A stretch of 64,000 nt of DNA from CALVZT01 sp964368755 (lineage in GTDB: Bacteria > Bacillota > Clostridia > Christensenellales > UBA1242): the NCBI GenBank assembly GCA_964368755.1, contig CAYJCR010000002.1:1-64000 (forward strand), read 5' to 3'. Each line of letters begins with the position of its first letter. The first letter of the stretch is position 1. The translations under genes were made by a program, and so were the position numbers. The notes beneath the pieces are model-generated. The model did not search any database, was not told where the DNA came from, and saw nothing but the letters and a program-made list of their open reading frames with translations. Positions 42,140-55,400 of the stretch are shown in pieces.

Positions 42140-45100
42140 CTATTCATCAAAGTCATCAAATAATGAGTTTTCATCGAAGTTATCGAATATATTATCCTCT
42201 TGAGGTTCTTCCTCTTCAGGTACAATATCTTTTGGTTCTTCAATATCAAGAACGATATCATCTGGCTCATTCTTAACTCTTGGAGTAAGAGGAGCAGGCT
42301 CGCCGTCATCTGCTGACAACTCGCTAAGTGATACTTCTTGATTCTCAGCTGTCAAGATCTTGATATCAAGACCCAAGCTTTGAAACTCTTTGATAAGAAC
42401 TTTGAATGATTCTGGTATACCAGGTTCTGCAATAGGAAGTCCTTTGACTATTGCTTCATATGTTTTGTTTCTTCCGATAACATCATCAGACTTAACTGTT
42501 GACATCTCTTGAAGAAGTCTTGATGCTCCGTATGCTTCTAGTGCCCAGAACTCCATTTCACCGAATCTCTGTCCACCAAACATAGCTTTACCACCAAGAG
42601 GTTGTTGAGTAACAAGTGAGTAAGGTCCAGTAGAACGAGCATGCATCTTAGAGTCAACCATGTGGTCAAGTTTGATCATATACATAACACCAACTGTTAC
42701 ATCATTCTCAAATCTCTCACCAGTTCTACCATCATACAATGTTGTCTTGCCATTCTCTGAGAAACCATTCTCAATCAATAATTGATGTATATCATTCTCA
42801 TTAGCGCCATCGAATACTGGAACAGCGACTTTCCAATTAAGTTTCTTAGCAACTACGCCAAGCAAAACTTCAAGAACCTGTCCAACGTTCATACGAGATG
42901 GGATACCAAGTGGGTTAAGGACAATATCAATAGGTTGTCCATTTGCCATATATGGCATATCTTCTATTGGAAGAACACGTGATACAACACCTTTGTTACC
43001 GTGACGTCCAGCCATCTTATCACCGACAGACAACTTACGCTTCTGAGCAACAAATACTTTGACTAGCATATTAACGCCAGGTTCAAGTTCGTCTTTGTTC
43101 TTACGTGTAAATACTTGTACATCTACTACGACACCATCTCTACCATGTTGTACACGAAGTGATGTGTCTCTTACTTCTCTTGCCTTCTCACCGAAGATGG
43201 CTCTTAAGAGTCTCTCTTCTGGAGTAAGCTCTGTCTCTCCCTTTGGAGTAACTTTGCCGACTAAGATATCTCCTGCTCTTACTTCAGCACCAACTCTGAC
43301 GATACCATTCTCATCAAGATTCTTGAGAGCATCATCGCCAAGGTTAGGGATATCACGAGTGATTTCTTCATCGCCTAGCTTTGTACTACGACATTTCATT
43401 TCTTCAACTTTGAGTGTGATAGAAGTGAAGATATCTTCTTTGACTATTCTTTCACTAATAAGGATAGCATCCTCATAGTTGTAACCTTCCCAGTTCATAT
43501 ATGCTATAAGCATATTCTTTCCAAGAGCAAGCTCTCCATCTTTGGTTGAGAATCCATCTGCAAGAACATCTCCTGCTTCAACTCTCTGGTTCTTGATGAC
43601 AGCTGGCTTCTGGTTGATACAAGTATCATGGTTTGTCTTAGCAAACTTTGTTAGATGATAAGAATCTTCTGTACCCTCATCATTCTTAACACGTATCTCG
43701 CTACCACTTACGAATGATACAAAACCTGGATTCTTATTAAGAACCATAGCACCACTATCAACTGCAACTTTATACTCAAGTCCTGTTCCTATAATAGGAG
43801 CTTCGGTCTTGATCAAAGGAACTGCCTGACGTTGCATGTTAGAGCCCATAAGTGCACGAGCTGTATCATCATTGGACAAGAATGGTATAAGTGATGTAGC
43901 TGCTGATATAAACTGTCTTGGAGATACATCTACGAGATCAACTTCACTAGAAGGAAGCTCGATGATTGCACCTTTCTTACGGCAAATAACACGAGCATTG
44001 ACAAACTTGCCTTCTGGAGTCAATGGCTCAATAGCCTGTGCTACTGCACAATTCTCTTCCTCATCAGCCATAAGGTAAACAACTTCATTAGTAACAACAC
44101 CTTTGGCCTTATCAACCTTCTTATAAGGAGATAGCAAGAATCCATACTCGTTGATTTTTGCAAATGTAGCAAGTGAGTTAATAAGTCCGATACCTTGACC
44201 TTCTGGGGTCTCAATAGCACATATTCTACCATAATGGCTGTAGTGAATATCACGGACATCAGCTGTAGCACGCTCTTTCTTAACACCACCAGGTCCTACT
44301 GCTGAGATTTTACGTTTCTGAGTGAGCTCACTTATTGGGTTAACTTGGTCCATAAGCTGTGAAAGCTGAGATGAAGCCAAGAAATCTTTGAGAGCTTTGT
44401 TAATAGGTCTAGCATTAATAACAGAAGAAGGATTAACTGTTGACAAATCTTGTGCTTGAAGAGTCTCTCTGATGACTCCAGCAAGTTTGTTAACACCACT
44501 TCTGAATGCTCCTGCCATCAACTCACCAACCGAAGCGATACGACGGTTAGCAAGGTGGTCGATATTGTCAAGTTCACCAATACCATTGTTAAGGTCAAGG
44601 TGATAACTGAATGATGCAATGATATCATCCATAGTAAGCTGGAAGTTCATAAGTTGCTTAGCATTGTCTCTTATAGCCTGTATACGATCTTCTTTGCTCT
44701 TAAACTGCTTGAAAAGATTCATAAGAGTTGGATAATGTACCCACTCAAGTATTCCAAGTTCTTTCTCATCACATGGGAATACGCTAGAAAGTCTAACTCT
44801 AGCATTACCAATCATCTTGTGAGGAACGAACTCTTCGCCCTTCTTCTGGAACTCACCGTGGTTGTTCTTTGCTCTTACCCAAACTTCATTGATACCACTA
44901 TGTTGTATCTTATCAGCTACTTCTCTAGTGATAACTTCTCCTGCTTTGACAACAACAGTTCTACCAACAGTGATATCATAGAAAGATACTTGTCCAACAA
45001 TACGGTTGGCAAGACTGAGTTTCTTGTTAACTTTGTAACGGCCAACTCTAGCCATATTATAATACTGATGTGTAAAGAACAAAGAGTTGATGAAGTTGTA

Positions 45101-45865
45101 AGTTGCTTCAGCAGAAGGTATCTCACTAGGACGCATCTTCTTGCTTAGCTCTATCAAAGCTTCTTCTTGTGTGTCCTGAGGCTCTTTGTCAAGTGTATTC
45201 ATGATAAGTGGATTGTGACCAAAAATATCAGCAATCTGCTCTGCAGTATAGCCGAAGCACTTCAAGAAAACACCCAAAGTAACTTTGCTACTTCTATCAA
45301 CACATACTTTGAGTATATCGTTGACATTCTGTTCAACTTCGATCCAAGTACCACGTGTAGGCATAATAGTACCGTTGAATAGATACTTACCAGTCTTGTC
45401 TTGCTCAGTTGCATAATAAACACCTGGGGCACGAATAATCTGACTGACAATTACCCTTTCGATACCGTTAAAAATAAAGGAGCCCTCCTCGGTCATCAAT
45501 GGTACATCGCCCAAGAACACATCTTGTTCAACTACTTCTCCATCTTCCTTCCTTACAAGTCTTGCTCTCGCTCTAAGTGCTACAGAATAGGTTACCCCCT
45601 TTCTTATACACTCCTCCTTAGAGTACTTGGCAGAAGAATCAAGCGTGTAGTTAACAAAGTATATCTCAGCTTTGCCACTGTAGTCCGTAATGGGAGAGAA
45701 CTCCTCCAATACTTCCGCGATTCCTGTCTCCAAAAACTGTTTGTAAGCATCCTTTTGGATTGCTATCAAATATGGCATCTCGATTGGTTCGTCGATCTTT
45801 GAGAAACTCATTCTCTCAATTTTTCCATATTTAACTTTTTTAATTCTTGGTTTTGATTGCACCAT
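42140..45865 (-). CDS. rpoB: RNA polymerase beta subunit
   Basis: The 1241-residue beta subunit begins MVQSKPRIKKVKYGKIERMSFSKIDEPIEMPYLI. It contains the rifampicin pocket (SSQLSQLMDQVNPISELTQKRKISAVGPGG, about 499-528), KMAGRHGNKGVVS, and the C-terminal MKLDHMVDSKMHARSTGPYSLVTQQPLGGKA. It ends with an acidic Asp/Glu tail. In the pocket the residue equivalent to E. coli His526 is Gln516, and Arg529 is replaced by Lys519. No rplJL genes precede it; the long leader (about 290-390 nt) has two promoters. The ribosome site AAGGAG is about 13 nt from the ATG, which is longer than usual. Confidence 0.98.
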   Translation of the reverse strand: MVQSKPRIKKVKYGKIERMSFSKIDEPIEMPYLIAIQKDAYKQFLETGIAEVLEEFSPITDYSGKAEIYFVNYTLDSSAKYSKEECIRKGVTYSVALRARARLVRKEDGEVVEQDVFLGDVPLMTEEGSFIFNGIERVIVSQIIRAPGVYYATEQDKTGKYLFNGTIMPTRGTWIEVEQNVNDILKVCVDRSSKVTLGVFLKCFGYTAEQIADIFGHNPLIMNTLDKEPQDTQEEALIELSKKMRPSEIPSAEATYNFINSLFFTHQYYNMARVGRYKVNKKLSLANRIVGQVSFYDITVGRTVVVKAGEVITREVADKIQHSGINEVWVRAKNNHGEFQKKGEEFVPHKMIGNARVRLSSVFPCDEKELGILEWVHYPTLMNLFKQFKSKEDRIQAIRDNAKQLMNFQLTMDDIIASFSYHLDLNNGIGELDNIDHLANRRIASVGELMAGAFRSGVNKLAGVIRETLQAQDLSTVNPSSVINARPINKALKDFLASSQLSQLMDQVNPISELTQKRKISAVGPGGVKKERATADVRDIHYSHYGRICAIETPEGQGIGLINSLATFAKINEYGFLLSPYKKVDKAKGVVTNEVVYLMADEEENCAVAQAIEPLTPEGKFVNARVICRKKGAIIELPSSEVDLVDVSPRQFISAATSLIPFLSNDDTARALMGSNMQRQAVPLIKTEAPIIGTGLEYKVAVDSGAMVLNKNPGFVSFVSGSEIRVKNDEGTEDSYHLTKFAKTNHDTCINQKPAVIKNQRVEAGDVLADGFSTKDGELALGKNMLIAYMNWEGYNYEDAILISERIVKEDIFTSITLKVEEMKCRSTKLGDEEITRDIPNLGDDALKNLDENGIVRVGAEVRAGDILVGKVTPKGETELTPEERLLRAIFGEKAREVRDTSLRVQHGRDGVVVDVQVFTRKNKDELEPGVNMLVKVFVAQKRKLSVGDKMAGRHGNKGVVSRVLPIEDMPYMANGQPIDIVLNPLGIPSRMNVGQVLEVLLGVVAKKLNWKVAVPVFDGANENDIHQLLIENGFSENGKTTLYDGRTGERFENDVTVGVMYMIKLDHMVDSKMHARSTGPYSLVTQQPLGGKAMFGGQRFGEMEFWALEAYGASRLLQEMSTVKSDDVIGRNKTYEAIVKGLPIAEPGIPESFKVLIKEFQSLGLDIKILTAENQEVSLSELSADDGEPAPLTPRVKNEPDDIVLDIEEPKDIVPEEEEPQEDNIFDNFDENSLFDDFDE

Positions 45866-46161
45866 AATTTCGTGGACACTCCTTATCTTATCAAAAGTTA
45901 TTCAATTGTATTGCTAATAATAGGAATATAATATTATATATATTATATAGATATATACAACCTTATCTCGTGTCAAAAAAATAAACATCTCTTGTCCATT
46001 GCCAGATAATTGTAGGCAACTTAACCAATCAATATTTAATTCTTCAAAAAAGGATTATGGTTGTATTTGTCGAAAATAACTTATAGGAAAGTACTGTTAT
46101 CAATCAAATAATTGATAGAAGTATACCAAATCGCCATTTTAGACACATAATAGCATTCTAT

Positions 46162-46190
46162 ATATTAACATAACAAGTTTACAAAGTCAA
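46162..46190 (-). promoter_or_regulatory. Proximal sigma-A promoter of rpoBC
   Basis: TTGACT (46190-46185), 17-nt spacer, TAATAT (46167-46162). It gives a leader of about 290 nt before rpoB. Confidence 0.65.
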
Positions 46191-46256
46191 TAAAAAAATA
46201 AATTATTTTTATTATTTTTTGTTATTATTGACATTGATACTTGTTTTTTGATACTC

Positions 46257-46285
46257 ATCATAGCATTAAGTACAGAATGTGTCAA
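46257..46285 (-). promoter_or_regulatory. Distal sigma-A promoter of rpoBC
   Basis: TTGACA (46285-46280), 17-nt spacer, TATGAT (46262-46257). It is in tandem with the proximal promoter, about 95 bp upstream. Confidence 0.7.
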
Positions 46286-46371
46286 TATCCAATAATAAGT
46301 TTCTTAAACAAATAATTATCCTGCCCTATTGCCATACTTATCTATTCCAATTAATTGAGCGCTAAGGCAAT

Positions 46372-46426
46372 AAAAATAATGGCCTAGTATTTTATATCAA
46401 TATGATATAAATACCGACCATTATTT
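46372..46426 (-). terminator. Rho-independent terminator of the giant lipoprotein gene
   Basis: A long hairpin pairs AATAATGG with CCATTATT on the outside and a TATATCA / TGATATA stem inside, followed by a T-rich tract on the minus strand, directly after the stop at 46432. Confidence 0.85.
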
Positions 46427-46431
46427 TTGTT

Positions 46432-49400
46432 TTATGTAGGAGCGTTATAAGTAACAGTATTAGACCATTCGCTATCTATAATAGTATCACCATTGCCTAT
46501 AGCTTTTATTTTGATAGTCTGCCCAGGAGTAAGCCTATACTGCGAACCTTCAGCAAGTGTAATATCACGCGTTGCTCCATTGACTTCTGCGACATACTTG
46601 GTCGCACCAGTTATTGGTGTCCAAGAAGCAATATTGCCGCTAATAGTTAACAATGGCGTATCAAGTTTTTGAACATTCATAGCAAAGTTATTAGCGATAA
46701 CATTGATTATGAAACTCTCTTTTGTTCTAAAGCTATCACTATAATTGTTGTTGCCATCGACGTACTTTACAATCCATATCTTGATTTTGTCTGTTGCGCC
46801 ATCAATATAGTCAGGTGTGTAGTAATACCCTACTGCATCCCCTTCTTTGAGGTAAATTGACTTACATTGAGTATCACCTTGAGTATATGCAAAACTACTT
46901 ATACCCAAAGCCGATGCTATCTCAATATTGCCGATAATCTCGCCTTTGGATACATTGGCGACATATCTTGCCTTTACTTCGCCCTTGTTGACGTTGCTAT
47001 AGAACTTAACAGCACTAATAGTTCCTGCTATACCACCGATATAAGCTGAAGAGTTCTGACCTGAAGCATTATCCACAGAAGCTTCGTTATAACAGTTCTG
47101 GATAAGAATTGATCTAGCATATCCGACTATTCCACCTACAATCTGTCTGTACGAACCTCTAGCATTGACATAGGACGTCTCATCCAATCCCAAATCATCG
47201 CTAAGAACAGAACATTCCAATATATTCATATTTTCAGCTAAATACCCTGATATTCCACCAGCATATGCAATTAGTGCATCGCTAGTTAGCTCTTCCTCTT
47301 CGCTTGACGAAGCATCTGATAGCAATCTCATATAGCTGATACAATTCTTAATGCCTGAGGATTCAATCTCACTTGATACATTGTATCTGCCCATTGATAT
47401 ACCAGAAATACCTCCGACATAGCTGTTACCAGCAGTAGTATGAGCTATTAGGTTGTAGTATACATCAGGGTCTTTTGAATCTTTTAACAAAAGATTTTGA
47501 TTTCCTGCTATTGAGAAGCAGTTGTTGATATTATATATTTTGTTTGTAGCATAACTACCACCAACGATACCACCAACATACATATTGCCAACGGTTGATT
47601 TTGCTCTTATGTTGACGCTTGCAACCAATCCATCCATCTGAGTATTATTAGCTTGTCCTACTATTGCTCCGGCGAATGCTGAACCGACTGCTGTATCATT
47701 CATTACATTGATATATCCTGACACTGCAATATTATTAGCAATTGTCTTTGTTCCAGACGAGCCAGAAATAGAATATTGGAGATTTTCAGTAATAATACTG
47801 ATATCTCTGTACTTGCCCATTTTTATAGTAGCTTCATTGGCTATACCAAGTAATCCAGCATAAACAAATCTATCGCTATCAATTATCATATTATTGATCA
47901 TTGGATTAGTATCTGTTGTTCCTGGAGAGATCAATCTATCAGCATTGAATAGTAATGTTCCTCTAAATGGATGTAAGCTATCTTTACCTATTGGAGTCCA
48001 ATATCTAGATCCAAGATTAATGCTCTTGTTGATAATGAAAACTGTTTCTTTGCTTGTTTGCAAACTTCCATTGTTGATGTTTATCATTACCCATGCAAGC
48101 TCTTCTACATTGTTGATCTCATACATACTGCAATTCACATCAACTTCTTCTATTAATATTGTTGTTGCAATAGGTATTATCTCTTTAGCTTCGATATCAG
48201 CCCAGTTAGGAGCAACTCCTCGAAGTGTTGGTAACAATCCATTGAATGTGTATTCGCTCAATGACCATGCTTCTGCATCTTCCCACTCATTGAAGTAAGA
48301 AGTATATGAAGTATCTGCAGATGAGGTTAATTCTTCAGTATTTGCATTGTATATTACAAATTTTGATGCCGTAGAATTACAAATGTCATTGGATGAAAGG
48401 ATATTCTTATAAGTGACATTTGCAGTGGCATCTATAGTTCCGATAACATAGAAGTTAACAGGAGGTATTATTGATCCACTTGCTCCCATTGATACTACAT
48501 TACCCATATTGTAGCAATCCGTAATAGTCAAGTTGCCAGAAGATACTTTGCCTACGAAGGCTCCAACATTGTTTGTACTGTAATAATTGGTACCATTGAT
48601 ATAATAACCGTTGATGTCTGCTTTGTTATATGACTTGGATATTGACACATTGCCAATACTCTTACCAACAAGCCCACCAGCAATATTGTTACTATATGCA
48701 TCAGAACTAGGTACTTGGTACAAGGATATTGTAGATTTGTAATCGTCCGGTTCTGTTGCACCACTTACATATGCTGAGTCAATATAACTATTTGTTAATG
48801 ACCCTCCATTCATGACGGCTACTATACCACCTGCTACTTTGGCTCCAACAATCTTGATACTCTCAAGTCTGATGTTTGTAAGAGTAGCATCTTTGGTATA
48901 TCCAAATAATCCTGCTAGCCCATCTTGAGAAGATGCAATATTGCAATCAACTGAAAGGTTAAGGATTGTATAGCCATTACCATCAAAGGTGCCTTTGAAC
49001 GAGTTAACTTCAGAACTACCAATTGGAGTGAAGTATTTGTTAGCAAGGTCAATGTTTGCTGTTAGTCTGAAAACAAGCCCTGTTGTCTCTACTCCGTTAT
49101 TAACCAAGTTTGATACATAAGCAAGCTCTTCTGGAGAGCCTATCTCAATTGTCTTAGATATTGTAAGCTTGTCTGCAAACTTATTCCAAGACAATTCGTT
49201 CTTATTCTCTATAAGAGTTGGGTACCATGTTGGAAGTAATTGTTCCCAAGTATCAATATTTAATATTCCACCAGCACTTGATAATGCACTGTTCTTGATC
49301 TCATAAGATGTCAATCCTTCACTATTGAATAGTGTACCATTATCAAAAGCTGTTATCTCATGTAATCCATCATTATCTTTGCAATAACCCATTAGCTTGG

Positions 49401-52400
49401 TTGCACTTGCAAGATAATAATTGCTAGCAGCCTCTGTATCTCTTCCAATATAATACTTCGTGCCATTATTTATTATAGACAAATAACTGCCAATGTTATT
49501 GCTCAAAGCAAACAAGCCACCCCAAGCAGATCTTCCATAAGTATTGAAAGTCTTAACTTTACCAATATTGTAGTTGTTTGTCAAGGAGAGCTTAGTAGTA
49601 TCTACATTAGCACCAATGTGGTTATTCTCGACAACCGACCCAAATAAGCCACCGATATATGTACCATCTTTGCTACCAACAATATCTCCGTGGTTGTAAC
49701 AATTTGTAATAGTATCGTTAGATCCTGATACTATTGATATACCTGCAATTCCACCACCAATAACAGTTGCATTCTTGATCGAGTTGTTGGTTGTATATAT
49801 ATCTCCAACATTGTTAGATTCGTCAACAATAATCGCATTACCAGTCATTATTCCAACGACACCACCAATACCAGCTATAGACATGTTGGTCGTCTGCTCG
49901 TTGATATATGTGATATCTCCGAGGTTCTTTGATCTTGATATGCTCTTTGTCGCATTTCCAACAACACCACCAATGTTTACTGTTCGTACAATTGTAGTAT
50001 TTGAGTTAAGATTTCTGACATAAATATCTCCACTATTAGATGCATAGTAAATTGCTACGTCTGACAAACCAATTACACCACCAACATATGGAGATGAAGA
50101 TATAGTATTGACATTGATATCGCCATTATTGGTAATAGTTGTATTAGTAGCATTAACGCTACCCGTGTTCAACCAGCCAAATACACCACCAGCATATAGA
50201 GCATCATCTATTTCTCCACCGCTCCTGTTAGCATAGCCATGACTAACAGAAATAGCCCCATTATTGATAATTGTTGCTCTCTCAAGATAGTGATTTATTA
50301 GTCCTCCAGCAATACCACCGACTCTTGGTGGATTAGTATAATCTGATGTAGCCTCAAGCCTTATAATACCATTGTTAATAATACTCTCAGATAATTCAAT
50401 ATAATTGCTATATCCAACGATACCACCGCCAACCTTGTTACCAGTCACAGTATTGTAGTTGTTGCAGTTTATAACTTTGAATCTTAACGATTCATCACCA
50501 CCAACCTGTCCAACAATACCGCCTGCAACTTCGCCTTCTATATTGCCATCTATGGTAGTTAGGTTCCTTATTGTTCCGCTGCCTGTGATATATCCGAACA
50601 ATCCTGCATATGAGTATACTGTTCCTGAATGGCCCTTGGCATTAACAGTAGCATATTTTATAGAATGTCCATTGCCATCAAATGTGCCATTGAAAGTTTG
50701 ACCATCCAAGCCTATTGGAGTCCAATATCTACCACTAAGATCAATATCACTCGTAAGTTTGATAGTCTTGCCTGAGAAGTTCTCCCTATTGTTCACTTGT
50801 TGAGCAACCCAAGCAAGCTCTTCTGGAGTTGTTATATTGTAAGTTGTGTTAGTAATTGTCACTGCTTTTGCAAAATCAATCCAGTTCTGTACTCCAATAT
50901 ATTTGTTAAGAGTTGGAACTTTCTGGATATCAGCAACATTGTTAGCATAGAAAGATTCTTCATCAATGCTCCAATATGTACCATTGCCAATAAGATCAGA
51001 GTAAGCTGATTCTTTGTATGTGACTATATCATCAGTAAGAGGATTCTCTATACTTATACTTGTTACTTTATTCAATAAGATAGACAATTTGATTTTACAG
51101 TTCAAACCACTGTAAGAGTATACATACTGATTAGCACCACTATTGGTACTGTCGTATCCAAACGTTATGCCTTTGTATATCACAGTTGAATTGGCAACTG
51201 TAGCATTATAGTTATACTTGATAGGATATACATTCTTAGATTTAACGGCACTACCATCGACTTCAATTATGATTGTTGTCTCTTTGGTAGCATTAGCATA
51301 TACACCAGTTGTAGTATTATAAGTATATGTTGTACCCTTATAATTAACATTTCCGTTACTTGTATTGCCATCTACACTTGCATATATTGGTTGGTTGAAC
51401 TCAATTATTGCCTTTGTAGCTGGAGCATCGTCTCCAGCTCTTGTCAATGTAATAGTGCTTGATGTCTCAGCATTTGCATATACATAGCCTGTCGTAGACA
51501 TGTGATTGTACTCATATATCTTACCATTATATATAACATGATTCTCGCCTGTCTTAAACACATCAGCTTTGTCAAATATAACCTGAACATACTTATTCAC
51601 ATAATCAATCTTGTCAGACTCGCCAATAATATTCATAATATATTCTGGTCCAAGTTCTATCTTATTACCCTTGTTCTCAATACCTGTATACATCTGATAA
51701 TGATTGTATGTATCTACACCTTGCAAGCTGTATATTGATCTGCTTGGATAACTATTATACTGATCATTATTACCAGAAGGAGTATTGATTCCATCCAATA
51801 CATAATCGCTATCTTCTAGATATGCAAGTGGCATAGTGTAGTATTGCAAAGTTGTTCCAGAAGATGGAACAGTCTTGTACAATGAGTTGATTGCTTTGGT
51901 TTTCTCTATATCAATCATAGTATCGATACATTCTTGTGCCAAATCAGTACCAATATCAGGAGCATAATATACAGCGCCCACCAAGGCTGCCGCTACTCTA
52001 TCTACAGTTTGTATTGGAGACAAATAATTAAAGTCGCTTACTGTTTTGCCACTACTATCTACGTAGTTAGCTGTCCAGTTGTTAGCCGCAACAACTTTGT
52101 TAAGAGCTATTACTTCTAATTTTAACGCTGCACTGGTAGCATTGAAGACACCACTACTTGTATCAACGCTAGCGTTACGGAAGATGCCTGCAGAGCTATT
52201 GTCATTAGCCTTAGCATATGTATTGACAACACCTATAGCACCACCCATTATTTTGTAAGCCTTAATAGATCCTGTCACAACAGCTTCTTCAATCTTTCCA
52301 CCTATCATTCTGCCGACTAATCCACCAGCAATGTTAGCTCTTGTATTGCGTACATCAAGTGAAGAATTAATGTGATCAAGTTTTCCACCAATATTGAGTC

Positions 52401-55400
52401 CAACAACTCCACCTATTGCTGATGTGCTGATATAATTCGCTACCATTACAGGAGATGAGAAGAATGTTATATTTGCCCCATCATATGGTCTTGCAATGGA
52501 GTTGTTTGCATTGTCGATATCTGCTTGTATGTTTTTGCTGTAAGAAATCTCGCCAATGCTGATATTGCCTCTGTTCTCACCTACAAGTCCACCACCATAC
52601 AATGATGCTTGTACGAACTGCCCAGTAGTAATCTCTAAGTTGATATTCCTTATGTCTGTATCTGCTCCAACATAGCCTATGACTCCACCAGCTGTCCTAC
52701 CAATGACTGTACTCTTGCCAGACACATAAGCGTTCTGGACATGTACTATATCATAGTGTCCAGTATAGTCACTTCCGTCAAGAGCTCCGAACAATCCACC
52801 GGCATATGAAACTTCTGTACTATGGTCAACATACCAATTGCCATCAATTCTTACAAAAGTTATGCTATCGTAGACATTTGGATGGAATATGAAGGTATTG
52901 TTGGTTACTTCCCCTTCATCAGCAACTATTGGAGTGCTATCTCCCTTAACTTTATGATAAGATGCTTCCCAACTATCACCCGTAAATGTTATTGTATATT
53001 CAACTTTGTTAACAGTATATGAGAATGCCCCACCGTTAACAACCATCTGCTCTTTACCGAACAAATATGTTCTACCATAAGCATCAGTCTCTATAGTATA
53101 TGTTGAATTGACTGTGGTACTTCCATAGATATTGTAGAATCTAAAGTCTCCGGTAGCATATCCAACTACTCCACCTACAAGATTGACACCAATAACAACA
53201 CCGGTGCTTGTAACGTTAATATTGTTGAGTTGTGTACCATCAGTACCATTGTTCTCAACTAGACCTGCAAGTCCACCAACGAATGAATGCGATGTTGTCT
53301 GTACAGATACAAGATTGATATTCAAATCTTTGATAATAGCACCACGCAATGTAGCAAACACTCCGAAACTATCATTAGCATATGAATATATACCTTCATT
53401 GAATATGATATCAATATTGTCCATAGACATATTGTTACCATCAATATATCCTGCGAATATTTTGTCAGGAGAAGTAATAAACTCACTTGTGAAGTCAATG
53501 TCACTTATTATGACAAAATGTTTGTCGTTGCCATACACTTCTTCATTGTTATCATCTACCACCATATATGTCTCTATATAGTAGTTATAACTCTCAACGT
53601 CATAGATAATATATGGATTTGTTATAGATCCTTCATTGTCGCCAGTCTCATAGTAATGATATATTTGATTGGATATGACTTTGTACTCAAAGCTTGCTAT
53701 ATTGTTACCATCGTATACCGGTGTGATATCTTCAAGATCAATGTCTTTGCCTTCGTACAACGCAGAGAGCAATATCTCTTTGGTAGCACCATCTTCTATC
53801 TTACTACCCAATACAACAACTAATTCTTTGTCGTCAGAAGTAGTGAAAGTTAACTGTGCCGAATATCTAATATTGTTACAAATAAAAGCTTTTATTACTC
53901 CACTAGCATAGTACTCAATAGACCTAACAGTTGTGTCTGTTGTTGTGTATGTATTACCATCGACTTCTACGCTTGCAATAGTTTGATTGCTACCAGCTGA
54001 CGTTCCAAGGGTTACAATAGCCTCGACGTTCATATCAGAATAATATTTATATCTTCTTGAGAAATTTAAGAGGTTGTTATATTCCTTCTGAATAGAACTT
54101 AATACTTTCGATGTATGAATCCTTGTTAGCATATCAACAAGTTGTGGACAACCAGATTGCATCTTCCATACATAACCATAAGAATCTGAAGTAGAGCCTT
54201 TTTCGTTATAATCGATATTGAATGTTGAGAATGTATTGATACTTGCAAATTGCTCTGCTGTGATTGATTTGGCAGGCTCATTAGCAAATATTTTATAATT
54301 CTTCTGCAAGAAATAACAATTGTTTATCTGTCCAGCATATACAACCTCAGTACCACTCTCTGTAGATATGCCTGTAAATGCTGACGCACTTGAATCGTTC
54401 TCTTTGATAGAAGATACTGAGTAACAATTCTCAATCAATGAATTACGAATGCTATTGAACACAAATCCGGAAGAACTACTTGCAGAACTTATCTTAATAT
54501 TGGAGTAAGAGTTCGTAACAGTACCTTCATTGTTATATACAAAACCTGTCGCTTGACCACTGACCACCATACCTTTGTCAGTATATACGATGGAAGTATC
54601 AGTATCGGCTTTTGCACCTCTTGCATAACAGCCATATATAATACCATCTGCACCGTTTGTATTAACAAATCCAGCATTACCATAGTTCGTGATAGCAATT
54701 ATTTCTGATAAGTTGATTATCTTAGAATTATCGAAAGCACAAGAGGATATCTTGTTATTGTTTGTTCCAACAAAACCTGCAATATCTCCAAATGACGATA
54801 TCTCGAAGTTCTCAACCCAAGAGTTAGTTACAAAACCATTGTTTTCAAGAACCATACCGGCATTGTTTGTCTCATTATCAGTTGTCTCTGTGATACGGAC
54901 TTTGACTCTGCCTTGAACAGAAGCATTAGTAATAACGCCATTGTTAATAACAGCAAGTCCACCGAAGTTAACAGATGTAGCTGACATATAGTTGAGAATT
55001 AGAGAGTTATCGTTAAGTTTATGAGCAGAATCTATCGACTTAATCTCCTCATCAGATGCAGGCATATCATCAATAGTCTCAGATATGCTGTACCAGTCCG
55101 TCGTAATATTGTTGTCTTGCCCGACTTCCAATATCTTGTAGTATATATATTCTATACCAGTAGTGCTCCCTGTCCTATGAGTATTGACATAGCATGTAAT
55201 TCTAACTTCTGATACATCGCTTGTTACATGATCAATACCATTGTAAGTATACTTACTACTATCAAAAGATATATGTTCTATAGGTCTTGGAGTTCTACCC
55301 TCTGGGGTAGCAGTGATATGTTCACTTGCAAGTGTACCATCAGTAACTGTAAGACTTGGATACTTCACAACGAACTCGTATGTATCTTGTGTAGACACAT

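Larger units (their letters stand above)
45866..46371. other. rpoB leader and promoter region
   Basis: About 500 bp of very AT-rich, gene-free sequence. Besides the two promoters it holds a TTTGTCGAAAA string (46066-46076), which contains a perfect Spo0A-box core, and the string CCAGATAATTGT (46012-46023). That string recurs in the fusA leader near 35980. No L10-type leader structure was recognised. Confidence 0.45.

Noticed and set aside
53183..53581. Plus-strand frames of 100-130 codons within the giant gene
   Set aside because: Antisense shadows of Asn/Thr/Ile-rich coding sequence; no ribosome sites.
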